Of a stretch of DNA of 64,000 bases, positions 48,364 through 64,000 are shown piece after piece; position 1 is the first letter of the stretch; the number at the start of each line of letters is the position of its first letter. Where the stretch lies: contig NZ_JACHXR010000008.1 of NCBI RefSeq assembly GCF_014192275.1, positions 114,428 through 178,427 of the forward strand. The letters run 5' to 3'. The translations under genes and the position numbers were made by a program. The notes under the pieces are model-generated. The model was not told where the DNA came from, did no database searches, and saw only the letters and a program-made list of their open reading frames with translations. The stretch is from Halomonas stenophila (lineage in GTDB: Bacteria; Pseudomonadota; Gammaproteobacteria; Pseudomonadales; Halomonadaceae).

Positions 48364-48738
48364 TTAGGCCTTCGGACGCTTGGTACCGTACTTGGAACGA
48401 CCCTGCTTACGGTTCTGGACGCCGGAGGTGTCCAGGGCACCGCGGACGGTGTGGTAACGGACACCCGGAAGGTCCTTCACCCGGCCGCCACGGATCAGGA
48501 CCACGGAGTGCTCCTGGAGGTTGTGGCCTTCGCCGCCGATGTAGGAGGAGACCTCGAAGCCGTTGGTCAGGCGCACGCGGCAGACCTTACGCAGGGCCGA
48601 GTTCGGCTTCTTCGGGGTGGTGGTGTAGACGCGGGTGCAGACGCCGCGCTTCTGCGGGCAGGCCTGCAGCGCCGGCACGTCGCTCTTGGCGGCCTGGCGC
48701 TTGCGCGGCTTGCGCACGAGCTGATTGATCGTTGCCAT
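48364..48738 (-). CDS. rpsL: 30S ribosomal protein S12
   Basis: A 124-residue decoding protein. The streptomycin-related lysines are wild type ([17 protein letters not shown] and [17 protein letters not shown]). It heads the str operon; the gap of 128 bases to rpsG is longer than usual. Confidence 0.98.
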   Translation of the reverse strand: MATINQLVRKPRKRQAAKSDVPALQACPQKRGVCTRVYTTTPKKPNSALRKVCRVRLTNGFEVSSYIGGEGHNLQEHSVVLIRGGRVKDLPGVRYHTVRGALDTSGVQNRKQGRSKYGTKRPKA

Positions 48739-48817
48739 GGTGTGTAGCTGACTCCAATGGGTTGCCTTGCCTTTTCCAGTGGCGCGGGCGCACCCGCCCC
48801 ACTGTTAAAGGCTGCGC

Positions 48818-48847
48818 ATTCTAATGGCTGACGCCGCCGGCCGTCAA
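48818..48847 (-). promoter_or_regulatory. rpsL: Sigma70-type promoter of the str operon
   Basis: On the minus strand TTGACG (48847-48842), 18 bases, then TAGAAT (48823-48818), about 80 bases upstream of rpsL. It lies just after rpoC. Confidence 0.78.
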
Positions 48848-48880
48848 GCACGGCGCCCGCCCGGGGGCGGCGCGCCGTGC
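48848..48880 (-). terminator. GC-rich hairpin after rpoC
   Basis: GCACGGCGC and GCGCCGTGC form the outer stem around a GC-rich centre, 15 bases after the rpoC stop. No T-run follows, so it may be a weak or Rho-aided terminator. It overlaps the -35 side of the rpsL promoter. Confidence 0.5.
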
Positions 48881-48894
48881 GGCCGGACGCGGCA

Positions 48895-53112
<4,218 letters not shown>

Positions 53113-53199
53113 GGGGTCGGCTCCGCTGCGGAGTTGTCATGGGCGGGGGCGCCGTCGCCCCCGCGGACCGTCATTCTGTGAAGCGCCGTCGCGGCAGCC

Positions 53200-57279
<4,080 letters not shown>

Positions 57280-57436
57280 CTGTATTCCCCAGCTTGTTCA
57301 CCATGGGTGACCGATGCGTGTCGGCGCCACCCGACGGGCGCGGCTCCGTCAGGCGCTGACGGCAAGCCTCCACATGGAGACTCGCCGTCGGAATTCGGCT
57401 AGCGGTGGCCCAGGGGGGCGACCGGCTAGTGACAAC

Positions 57437-57472
57437 AGAAAAAGGCCGGCAGCGGGTGTCCCGCCACCAGCC
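57437..57472 (-). terminator. Attenuator-like hairpin between rplL and rpoB
   Basis: On the minus strand a GCGGG/CCCGC stem with loop ACA is followed by TGCCGGCC and a T-run. It lies about 40 bases after rplL. In E. coli a partial terminator at this place lets more rplJL than rpoBC be made; the same role is inferred here. Confidence 0.6.
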
Positions 57473-57512
57473 GTGGAAGCTTACGCAGCGCGTGAAGCCG
57501 TGGGCACAAGGA

Positions 57513-57884
57513 TTACTTGAGCTCCACGCTCGCGCCGGCTTCTTCCAGCTTGGTCTTGGCTGCCTCGGCGTCGTCCTTGGACATCGCTTCCTTGATGGTC
57601 GCCGGCGCGCCGTCGACGGCACCCTTGGCTTCCTTCAGGCCCAGGCCGGTGATCTCGCGGACGGCCTTGATGACGTTGACCTTCTTCTCGCCGGCGCCGG
57701 TCAGCACCAGGTCGAACTCGGTCTGCTCTTCCTCGACAGCGGCTTCGCCTCCACCCGGGCCGGCCACGACGGCGGCCGCGGCGGTCACGCCGAACTTCTC
57801 TTCCATCGCTTCGATCAGCTCGGCGACTTCCATCACGGACATGTCGGCGACGGCGTTGATGATGTCTTCTTTGGTCAGTGCCAT
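57513..57884 (-). CDS. rplL: 50S ribosomal protein L7/L12
   Basis: A 123-residue stalk protein that recruits translation GTPases. I start at [19 protein letters not shown] (57884). An Ala/Gly/Pro-rich hinge (residues about 38-55) leads to the C-terminal domain [20 protein letters not shown]. It lies 89 bases after rplJ. Confidence 0.98.
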   Translation of the reverse strand: MALTKEDIINAVADMSVMEVAELIEAMEEKFGVTAAAAVVAGPGGGEAAVEEEQTEFDLVLTGAGEKKVNVIKAVREITGLGLKEAKGAVDGAPATIKEAMSKDDAEAAKTKLEEAGASVELK

Positions 57885-57973
57885 TTTCACGTTCCTAACT
57901 TTGCGGGAGTCTCGGCGCACCGAGGACTCGCTGATTCAATGTTCGATTCTCGCTGCGGGCTCGAGTTCGCCGA

Positions 57974-58474
57974 TCAGGCGGCCTCTTCCTTCTGGTCACG
58001 CAGCGCGGCGAGGGTACGGACCAGCTTGCCGGCAGACGCTTCCTTCATGACGGACATCAGCTTGGCGATCGCCTCGTCGTAGGTCGGCAGCGTTGCCAGG
58101 CGATCGAGATCGCTCGCCGGGATGAACTCGCCTTCGTAGGCCAGCGCCTTGACTTCGAAGTTCTTCTCGTCCTTGCCGAACTCCTTGAACAGGCGGGCGG
58201 CAGCGCCCGGATGCTCGCTGGAGAAGGCCAGGAGGGTCGGACCCACGAAGCTTTCGTTCAGGCATTCCCACTGGGTGCCTGCCAGGGCGCGGCGTGCCAG
58301 GGTGTTGCGCACAACACGGATCTGCACGCCATTCTCGCGGGCCTGCTTGCGCAGGTCGGTCATCTTGCTGACCGCGACGCCACGAGAATCGGCAACGACG
58401 ACGGAGAGAGCATCCTTGGCCGCCTCACTGACCTCGGCAACAATGGCCTTCTTGCCTTCGAGTGCTAGTGGCAC
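57974..58474 (-). CDS. rplJ: 50S ribosomal protein L10, GTG start
   Basis: A 166-residue stalk-base protein that holds L7/L12. The start is a GTG at 58474 ([15 protein letters not shown]), with AAGGAG ideally placed upstream; longer frames run back through the leader. [20 protein letters not shown] is the family signature. In E. coli the L10-L12 complex binds the rplJ leader and represses translation. Confidence 0.97.
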   Translation of the reverse strand: MPLALEGKKAIVAEVSEAAKDALSVVVADSRGVAVSKMTDLRKQARENGVQIRVVRNTLARRALAGTQWECLNESFVGPTLLAFSSEHPGAAARLFKEFGKDEKNFEVKALAYEGEFIPASDLDRLATLPTYDEAIAKLMSVMKEASAGKLVRTLAALRDQKEEAA

Positions 58475-58733
58475 GGTGATCACTCCTTCGTGCCGGAATC
58501 TCACAAGAGAGTTCCGGTGGTTACCATCTCTCCCGGTCGGGGACCGGGAGTCCTGGGTGATGGTGCTCACCAGACATCTGGCGGCCACACCATCTGCGCA
58601 GGTCTCCTCGAGGGATGATTAAGCCGCCTCGGCGAGCGAGACGGCACCTGCGGTCTTTGACGGTGCCCCGCCGGCGCTTGTCGAAACCGTGCACGGGGAC
58701 CGCAAAGTTCTTGCTCGGATGTCGAGCTCGGCG
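58475..58733 (-). promoter_or_regulatory. rplJ leader region with a hairpin
   Basis: A 259-base untranslated interval between rplA and rplJ. It contains a perfect 9-bp stem, CTCCCGGTC at 58530-58538 and its complement at 58542-58550. It corresponds in position to the L10-binding leader of E. coli. A separate promoter is expected but none is clear. Confidence 0.6.
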
Positions 58734-59426
58734 TTACACGAACGCCGAGTGGTCGACGGTCAGCCCCGGGCCCATGGTGGTGGACAGGGAGACCTTCTTG
58801 AAATACACACCCTTGGAGGTGCTCGGCTTGAGCTTCTTGAGGTCGGCGATCAGCGCCTCCAGGTTGCCCCGGATGGCGGCGGCGTCGAAATCGACCTTGC
58901 CGAGGGTGGTGTGGATGATGCCGTTCTTGTCGGTACGGAAGCGCACCTGGCCGGCCTTGGCGTTCTTGACCGCGGTAGCGACATCCGGGGTCACGGTGCC
59001 GACCTTGGGGTTGGGCATCAGGCCACGCGGGCCGAGAATCTGACCCAGCTGACCGACGACGCGCATGGCGTCCGGCGAGGCGATGACCACGTCGAAGTCG
59101 AGCTGGCCCTTCTTGACCTGCTCGGCCAGGTCATCCATGCCGACGATGTCGGCACCGGCTTCCTTGGCGGCCTCGGCGTTGGCACCCTGGGTGAAGACGG
59201 CGACACGCACGTCCTTGCCGGTACCGTTGGGCATGACGGTGGCGCCACGCACGACCTGGTCGGATTTGCGCGGATCGACGCCCAGGTTGATGGCGACGTC
59301 CAGGGACTCCTTGAACTTGACGGCGGACAGCTCGGAGAGCAGGGCCACGGCCTCTTCCAGGGAGTACGCCTTGTTCGGGTCGACCTTCTCGCGAATCTGC
59401 GTCGCGCGCTTGCTGAGCTTAGCCAT
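58734..59426 (-). CDS. rplA: 50S ribosomal protein L1
   Basis: A 230-residue protein of the mobile L1 stalk, and in E. coli the repressor of rplKA. It begins [20 protein letters not shown] and has the domain II motif [19 protein letters not shown]. It lies two bases after rplK. Confidence 0.98.
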   Translation of the reverse strand: MAKLSKRATQIREKVDPNKAYSLEEAVALLSELSAVKFKESLDVAINLGVDPRKSDQVVRGATVMPNGTGKDVRVAVFTQGANAEAAKEAGADIVGMDDLAEQVKKGQLDFDVVIASPDAMRVVGQLGQILGPRGLMPNPKVGTVTPDVATAVKNAKAGQVRFRTDKNGIIHTTLGKVDFDAAAIRGNLEALIADLKKLKPSTSKGVYFKKVSLSTTMGPGLTVDHSAFV

Positions 59427-59428
59427 GA

Positions 59429-59860
59429 TCAGAGACCCTCCACGTTCAGGCCCATGCTGCGGGCACTACCGGCAATGGTACGCACCGCGGCGTCGAGATC
59501 GGCAGCCGTCAGGTCCGGCTCCTTGGTCTTGGCGATCTCTTCGAGCTGTTCGCGGGTCACGGTACCGACCTTGGTCTTGTTCGGCTCACCGGAGCCGGAC
59601 TTGATCCCAGCGGCCTTCTTCAGCAGGACCGCCGCGGGCGGGGTCTTGGTGACGAAGGTGAAGCTGCGGTCGGAATAGACGGTGATCACCACGGGAGTCG
59701 GCAGGCCCGGCTCGATGTCCTGGGTCTCGGCGTTGAACGCCTTGCAGAACTCCATGATGTTGACACCGTGCTGACCCAGCGCGGGGCCCACGGGGGGACT
59801 CGGATTGGCTTTACCGGCTGCGACCTGCAGCTTGATGTAAGCCTGGACTTTCTTGGCCAT
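59429..59860 (-). CDS. rplK: 50S ribosomal protein L11
   Basis: A 143-residue protein of the GTPase-associated centre. The Pro-rich segment [20 protein letters not shown] is characteristic and binds thiostrepton-type drugs in other species. It lies 92 bases after nusG. Confidence 0.98.
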   Translation of the reverse strand: MAKKVQAYIKLQVAAGKANPSPPVGPALGQHGVNIMEFCKAFNAETQDIEPGLPTPVVITVYSDRSFTFVTKTPPAAVLLKKAAGIKSGSGEPNKTKVGTVTREQLEEIAKTKEPDLTAADLDAAVRTIAGSARSMGLNVEGL

Positions 59861-59952
59861 GATGAACTCCAGATGGGTAGTAGCGCCTTGCGGCTCCCCG
59901 GGTTACGCGACCGCCTCGGCGACCGCCACGAAACGCGCCCGAACGAGAGGGG

Positions 59953-60486
59953 CTATTCCTTCTCGACCTGGGCAAACTCCAGCTCGACCGGCGTGGACCG
60001 GCCGAAGATCAGCACGCTGACCTGGAGACGACTCTTGTCGTAGTTGACTTCCTCGACCACGCCGTTGAAATCGGCGAAGGGGCCGTCGACGACGCGCACG
60101 GACTGGCCCGGCTCGAACACGGTCTTCGGCCGCGGCTTGTCGGTGCCGTCCTTGACCCGGCTGAGAATGGCATCCGCCTCACGCTGGGTGATGGGGGCCG
60201 GCTTCTCCTTGGTGCCGCCGATGAACCCCATCACGCGCGGGGTCTCGTTGACCAGGTGCCAGGTCTCGTCGTCCATCTCCATCTCGACCAGCACATAGCC
60301 GGGATAGAACTTGCGCTCACTCTTGCGGCGCTTGCCGTCACGCATCTCGACGACTTCTTCGGTGGGCACCAGGATCTCGCCGAAGCGGTCCTCCATGCCA
60401 AACATCTTCACGCGCTCGGTGAGCGAGCGCATGACATGCTTCTCGAAGCCGGAATAGGCGTGAACGACGTACCAACGCTTGGACAT
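59953..60486 (-). CDS. nusG: Transcription elongation factor NusG
   Basis: A 177-residue factor that suppresses pausing and links RNA polymerase to Rho or S10. I start at [18 protein letters not shown] (60486). The NGN domain covers about 1-115; the KOW domain has [20 protein letters not shown] near residue 130. It follows secE by eight bases. Confidence 0.98.
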   Translation of the reverse strand: MSKRWYVVHAYSGFEKHVMRSLTERVKMFGMEDRFGEILVPTEEVVEMRDGKRRKSERKFYPGYVLVEMEMDDETWHLVNETPRVMGFIGGTKEKPAPITQREADAILSRVKDGTDKPRPKTVFEPGQSVRVVDGPFADFNGVVEEVNYDKSRLQVSVLIFGRSTPVELEFAQVEKE

Positions 60487-60494
60487 GAAGACTC

Positions 60495-60863
60495 CTAACC
60501 AATGACGCCGGACATCGCCCAGCCAAGAAGAGTGTCGATGAGCCACAGCATCAGCCCCACCACCAGCACGGCCACCAGCACGATGGCGGTGGTCTGCACG
60601 GTCTCGGGACGGGTCGGCCAGACGACGCGCTGGATTTCCTTCTTCGCGCTGCGGGCCAGCTCGAGCAGCTCACGCCCCTTGGTGGTGGTCAACGCCACCA
60701 GCGCCGCCACCACACTGAGGGCGACGACACCGAGCACACGATAGAGAAGCGCCTGATCGGCAAAATAGGTATTGCCGACGACGGCAAGAACCAGCAGAGT
60801 GACGACAACCGCCCACTTGAGCCCGTCGTGGCGCGACTCCTGCACCTCGGCGTTATGCTTCAT
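60495..60863 (-). CDS. secE: Protein translocase subunit SecE
   Basis: A 122-residue inner-membrane protein that clamps SecY. I start at [17 protein letters not shown] (60863). It has three membrane segments, like E. coli SecE, with the conserved cytosolic [19 protein letters not shown] before the last one. It forms an operon with nusG. Confidence 0.97.
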   Translation of the reverse strand: MKHNAEVQESRHDGLKWAVVVTLLVLAVVGNTYFADQALLYRVLGVVALSVVAALVALTTTKGRELLELARSAKKEIQRVVWPTRPETVQTTAIVLVAVLVVGLMLWLIDTLLGWAMSGVIG

Positions 60864-60935
60864 GAAAACGAGACTCCTCAGGGTGCGGCAATCGAAACAT
60901 GAAAGTATATGAGATCTCGCCAGCCTGGGGAAGAC

Positions 60936-61011
<76 letters not shown>

Positions 61012-61064
61012 GTATCTGCTTCCGCGACCGCCCTTTGCAAGCGACCTGAGCGACAGCGGGCGCC

Positions 61065-61093
61065 ATCATAGCGAAAACCGCTCTGCCTGGCAA
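61065..61093 (-). promoter_or_regulatory. Sigma70-type promoter of tRNA-Trp and secE-nusG
   Basis: On the minus strand TTGCCA (61093-61088), 17 bases, then TATGAT (61070-61065), about 55 bases before the tRNA. It lies downstream of a terminator, so tRNA-Trp begins a new transcription unit. Confidence 0.75.
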
Positions 61094-61130
61094 CCCCTTT
61101 CCGGCATCCAGCCACGCCGGGAAGAAAGAG

Positions 61131-61156
61131 AAAAGGCGAGCCGCGGCTCGCCTTTT
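61131..61156. terminator. Terminator between tRNA-Thr and tRNA-Trp
   Basis: A perfect 26-base palindrome, AAAAGGCGAGCCG followed by its complement CGGCTCGCCTTTT, five bases after the encoded CCA end of tRNA-Thr. It ends the tRNA-Tyr/Gly/Thr transcript where many relatives continue into a tuf gene. Confidence 0.9.
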
Positions 61157-61161
61157 CGATG

Positions 61162-61236
61162 TGGAGCTCATGGACGGATTTGAACCGTCGACCTCACCCT
61201 TACCAAGGGTGTGCTCTACCCCTGAGCTACATGAGC
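61162..61236 (-). tRNA. tRNA-Thr (GGT)
   Basis: A 75-base cloverleaf. Acceptor arms GCTCATG and CATGAGC, anticodon loop TTGGTAA between CACCC and GGGTG, and encoded CCA. It is third in the Tyr-Gly-Thr cluster. Confidence 0.97.
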
Positions 61237-61267
61237 GTTACCGCTCGGCACCACGTGCCGTCAAACC

Positions 61268-61341
<74 letters not shown>

Positions 61342-61390
61342 CTGCCCACTCTCTTTTCCACCTCCGCGCCAAGCGAGGGCGGCGAAAATC

Positions 61391-61474
<84 letters not shown>

Positions 61475-61486
61475 AACTGGCGGTGT

Positions 61487-61514
61487 ATTCTACCGCTTCG
61501 ACTCTCGGTGTCAA
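61487..61514 (-). promoter_or_regulatory. Strong promoter of the tRNA-Tyr/Gly/Thr operon
   Basis: On the minus strand TTGACA (61514-61509), 16 bases, then TAGAAT (61492-61487), about 13 bases before the tRNA-Tyr 5' end. Confidence 0.85.
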
Positions 61515-61591
61515 GTGATTGTTTTCTCAATCTTCCTGACCGGACATGACCGCCGGGACGGACCTGCCTCTCCGGAACGCGGCGCATTATT

Positions 61592-62431
61592 TCAAAGCAG
61601 CATGGAGAATGCAAGCCCGGCACGGATCTTTTCCAGCGACACCGGCCGTGGCACCAACGGCGCCCCCGCCATGCGCCCGGCCCGTTCGGCGGCGGTCAGC
61701 GGGAAACTGGCCTCCAGCCCCCCATAGACCATGTCCGGCCAGACCGCATGGGGCACCTGGATGCCCCGCGAGACCACTCGAGCGTCGCCGCCGGTGAGCA
61801 GCATCGGCAGGGCCACGTTCTCACGGTCGCAGACCTCGCTGTAGATCCGGTTCACGGCACTCACCGCGGCCATGTAGATACCGTGATTGACCGCCTCCAC
61901 GGTGCGCGTGCCGGGGGCCAGCAGCTCGTCGGCCTCGCTGTCGGGGTCGATGGCCACGTTGCGGGTGCCGAGCTGGAGGCTTTCCTTCATCAGCCGCAGG
62001 CCCGGCAGGATATAGCCCCCCAGGTGACGGCCACCGGGCAGCACGAAGTCCACGGTGATGGCGCTGCCGCAATCCACGCTGCAGCAGCCACCGGCGAGCT
62101 GGTAGCCCGCCAGCACCCCCATCCAGCGATCCACTCCCAGCCGCCCGGGTTCCCGGTAGCCGTTGGTCACCCCCAGCGCCTCGGGGCGCGAGTGGGCCAC
62201 GTGCACCCCGCCCACCCGGCTCTGCAGCAGGGCCACGGTCTGGGCCAGCACGGCCTGGCGCGCCACGCTGGAGATCCGCACCGCCTCGACGACGTCCAGG
62301 TCGGGGATATCCGCCCCGGGACGCCACTCCTCCCGGGTCCACACCGCCCCCCGCGAGCGGATCTCGCTGCTGTCCGCATCCTTGAGGCGCCACTTCGACA
62401 GGGTGTTGCCGATATCGAGGTCCAGGATCAT
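61592..62431 (-). CDS. coaX: Type III pantothenate kinase
   Basis: A 279-residue cytosolic kinase for the first step of coenzyme A synthesis. The ASKHA-fold motifs are DLDIGNTLSKWR (phosphate 1, about 4), GVDRWMGVLAGYQLAGG (about 99) and SVDCGSAITVDFVLPGG (about 117). Its ATG overlaps the TGA of birA (ATGA), so the two are coupled. The birA-coaX pair upstream of tRNA genes is the usual order in Pseudomonas-like bacteria. Confidence 0.97.
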   Translation of the reverse strand: MILDLDIGNTLSKWRLKDADSSEIRSRGAVWTREEWRPGADIPDLDVVEAVRISSVARQAVLAQTVALLQSRVGGVHVAHSRPEALGVTNGYREPGRLGVDRWMGVLAGYQLAGGCCSVDCGSAITVDFVLPGGRHLGGYILPGLRLMKESLQLGTRNVAIDPDSEADELLAPGTRTVEAVNHGIYMAAVSAVNRIYSEVCDRENVALPMLLTGGDARVVSRGIQVPHAVWPDMVYGGLEASFPLTAAERAGRMAGAPLVPRPVSLEKIRAGLAFSMLL

Positions 62432-63417
62432 CCATGCCCCCGTACGCTGATCTCTCCCCCGGCGAGGCGTTCACGCCCTTCGGCACGCCGCACCCAGAGG
62501 TTGCCCGAGGCGTCCACGGACTCGGCGATCGCCGGCTCCCGGCGCTCGCCGCGAATGACATCCACCTCTCGCCCGGCAAAGGCGTGCCGGCGGTTCCACT
62601 CCTCCTGCCAGGCCGCGAAGCCCTGCTGCTCGAAGGTGGCCATCAGCGGCATCAGTTCGTCCAGCAGCTCGACGGCCAACCGGTTGCGGGAGAGCCCCGG
62701 CGCCTGGTCATGGACCGCCCCCACCGGCTGCTCGATGGTCTCGCGGAAGGCCGCGGGAAGATCGACATTGATCCCCATGCCGACCACCACCTCGCAGGGA
62801 CCGGCGGCATCCCCGCTCATCTCCACCAGGATGCCCGCCAGCTTGCCCAGGTGCCCGGCCTCCGCCTCGAGCAGCACATCGTTGGGCCACTTGAGTCGCG
62901 GCCTGACACCGTGCGCCTCCAGCACCCGGGCCAGGGCCACACCGACCGCCAGGCTGAGCCCCTCCAGGGCCGCCACACCGGACTCGAAGCGCCATCCCAC
63001 CGAGAGCATCAGGGTCCGCCCCCAGGGCGTCACCCAGGTGCGCCCCCGCCGCCCCTTGCCGGCGCTCTGCTGCTCCACCAGGCAGACCTCGCCGTGTCCC
63101 GCCCCCTGGGCGAAGCGCTCACGCAGGAACTGGTTGCTCGACGGCAGCGTCTCCTCGACGAACAGCCGGGTCACGTGCTGACGCACGCCCCGGGACAGGC
63201 CGGCCACGATGACGCCGCCGTCCAGGAGCTCCAGGGGCTCGGCCAACCGGTAGCCCTGGCCCTTGACCGCTTCCATGGGGATGCCCAGGGCCTCGAGCTT
63301 GCGCAGCTGCTTCCATACCGCGGCGCGCGAGACACCCAGGCGCTCGCCCAGCTGCTCGCCGGAATGGAACTCGCCGTCACTCAACAGGCGGATCAGGTCA
63401 CCGATGGTCATGCGCAT
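62428..63417 (-). CDS. birA: Biotin-protein ligase and biotin operon repressor BirA
   Basis: A 329-residue protein. The N-terminal winged helix (FHSGEQLGERLGVSRAAVWKQ, about 17-37) binds the bio operator. The ligase part has GKGRRGRTWVTPWGRTLML (about 120, nucleotide loop) and LKWPNDVLLE. The DNA-binding half is complete, so this is the bifunctional type. The start could be 63417 or the ATG two codons later. A weak -10 (TAGAAT) lies about 25 bases upstream. Confidence 0.96.
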   Translation of the reverse strand: MRMTIGDLIRLLSDGEFHSGEQLGERLGVSRAAVWKQLRKLEALGIPMEAVKGQGYRLAEPLELLDGGVIVAGLSRGVRQHVTRLFVEETLPSSNQFLRERFAQGAGHGEVCLVEQQSAGKGRRGRTWVTPWGRTLMLSVGWRFESGVAALEGLSLAVGVALARVLEAHGVRPRLKWPNDVLLEAEAGHLGKLAGILVEMSGDAAGPCEVVVGMGINVDLPAAFRETIEQPVGAVHDQAPGLSRNRLAVELLDELMPLMATFEQQGFAAWQEEWNRRHAFAGREVDVIRGERREPAIAESVDASGNLWVRRAEGRERLAGGEISVRGHG

Positions 63418-63824
63418 GCCCCAGACGGGAAAAAGCCATATTCTATCGGAACAGACGCAAGCCCGGAAATCCGGGTGCTCGGCGCCAATCGCAATCCCCC
63501 TTTGGTCGCCCTGGCACGCGTCTCGCCGCCTTACCAGCGCCTACGCGGTCGCGGTCATACACCACCGGACCAAGAGCGGCTCACAGGGACCATAGAAGGC
63601 GCTGACGACGTCGCCCCTCCCTCCCCACTCACGGCCGAGCCCAGGGCTTTCGCTGGAGCTCTCGCGACCAGGGTCGGGAGGCCCTACGGGCTCGCTGAAG
63701 CGGTTCCCGTTCGTTCACGGCCAACGAGGCCCGGGGAGACCCTTGTCGCGGGTATCCTACCGACACGAAAACAACCCGAGCCCAATACGCTCGGGGGGTG
63801 TCTCGGAGTAGGTGCCTGAACGTG
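63418..63824. other. Intergenic region upstream of birA, no gene
   Basis: About 400 GC-rich bases. Apart from the likely birA promoter at the left side and a small CCGAGC/GCTCGG hairpin near 63,785, no coding region or RNA gene is recognised. Confidence 0.45.
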
Positions 63825-63858
63825 AAAAAGCCCCGACCTCTTTCGAGGCCGGGGCTTT
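63825..63858. terminator. Strong intrinsic terminator
   Basis: Arms AAAAGCCCCGACCTC and GAGGCCGGGGCTTTT with loop TTTC and one mismatch. It has A and T tracts on both sides. The gene it served is not visible; it may have been displaced by the IS66-like insertion to its right. Confidence 0.85.
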
Positions 63859-63905
63859 TCCGGAATAAGTGCCTGACGATGATCCGGCCGGCGCTCCGGC
63901 GGCCG

Positions 63906-64000
63906 GTAAGCGAACGGCGAACACCTCTTGTCAGTGATCAGGCATTGTGCTGCCAGTGCTGAGGCAGGAGCTCGTGGAGCTGGCTGGCCTTGTGGGTCGG
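63906..64000 (-). mobile_element. End of an IS66-like insertion sequence, runs off the window
   Basis: GTAAGCGAACGGCGAACACC at 63906 has the GTAA(GCG) tip typical of IS66-family terminal repeats. It is followed by the tail of a transposase reading inward. The other end lies outside the window, so target duplication cannot be checked. Confidence 0.6.
63938..64000 (-). CDS. C-terminal end of a transposase (partial, probably IS66 family)
   Basis: The last 20 residues, PTHKASQLHELLPQHWQHNA, then a TGA stop. The ELLP-type ending near the C-terminus is common in IS66 TnpC proteins. The rest is beyond the right edge. Confidence 0.55.
   Translation of the reverse strand, partial: PTHKASQLHELLPQHWQHNA

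Overview
The window reads as a chromosome segment of a high-GC gammaproteobacterium, most likely Halomonadaceae (Halomonas or a close relative). This is inferred from the order of the ribosomal-protein, str and rpoBC operons, the adjacent ssb/MFS/uvrA genes and the presence of a phasin. No rRNA gene is present to test the assignment. The window has two very different halves.

Positions 1 to about 25,150 are a mobile, lower-GC accessory region. From 1 to 4,510 there is a run of integron gene cassettes: minus-strand genes each followed by an attC-like recombination site, with no integron integrase in view. The cassettes carry an unknown protein, an OLD-family ATPase/TOPRIM nuclease, a HEPN-like protein and a DUF4145 protein. 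From 4,751 to 7,680 lie three minus-strand genes for nucleic-acid proteins: a secreted DNase I-like protein with a helix-hairpin-helix tail, a small helix-turn-helix/ribbon-helix-helix protein, and a NYN-OST RNase-like protein. From 7,800 to 9,800 there is decayed IS5-family DNA and a 106-bp tandem repeat. Next come umuDC and a divergent SRAP (YedK/HMCES-type) gene sharing a LexA box (9,918 to 12,280). An IS3 fragment, a phasin with a tail of eleven-residue repeats, and a second inverted IS3 end follow (12,344 to 14,436). Then come an unknown 406-residue protein, IS5 and IS256 fragments, and a DUF262/DUF1524 restriction-like gene with a small upstream ORF. The region closes with four overlapping genes (25,053 down to 19,502): three tyrosine recombinases and a small coiled-coil protein. 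This architecture matches the ginABCD module of GInt mobile islands, and its outer end abuts the 3' end of ssb.

Positions 25,191 to 63,417 are conserved core genome. ssb, an MFS transporter and divergent uvrA come first. The rest of the core genes lie on the minus strand; listed in the order transcribed they are birA-coaX; tRNA-Tyr, tRNA-Gly and tRNA-Thr; tRNA-Trp; secE-nusG-rplKAJL-rpoBC; rpsLG-fusA-tuf; and rpsJ to rplQ (the S10, spc and alpha operons, including secY, rpmJ and rpoA). Promoters, terminators and leader hairpins can be placed at several operon boundaries. The tuf copy usually found between tRNA-Thr and the secE side is absent. RpoB carries a tyrosine at the position equivalent to E. 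coli His526, a classic rifampicin-resistance site.

The last 95 bases are the end of an IS66-like element that runs off the window. The most notable points are the integron cassette run, the GInt-type recombinase module beside ssb, the SOS-controlled umuDC/SRAP pair, the repeat-tailed phasin bracketed by IS3 ends, and the RpoB substitution.
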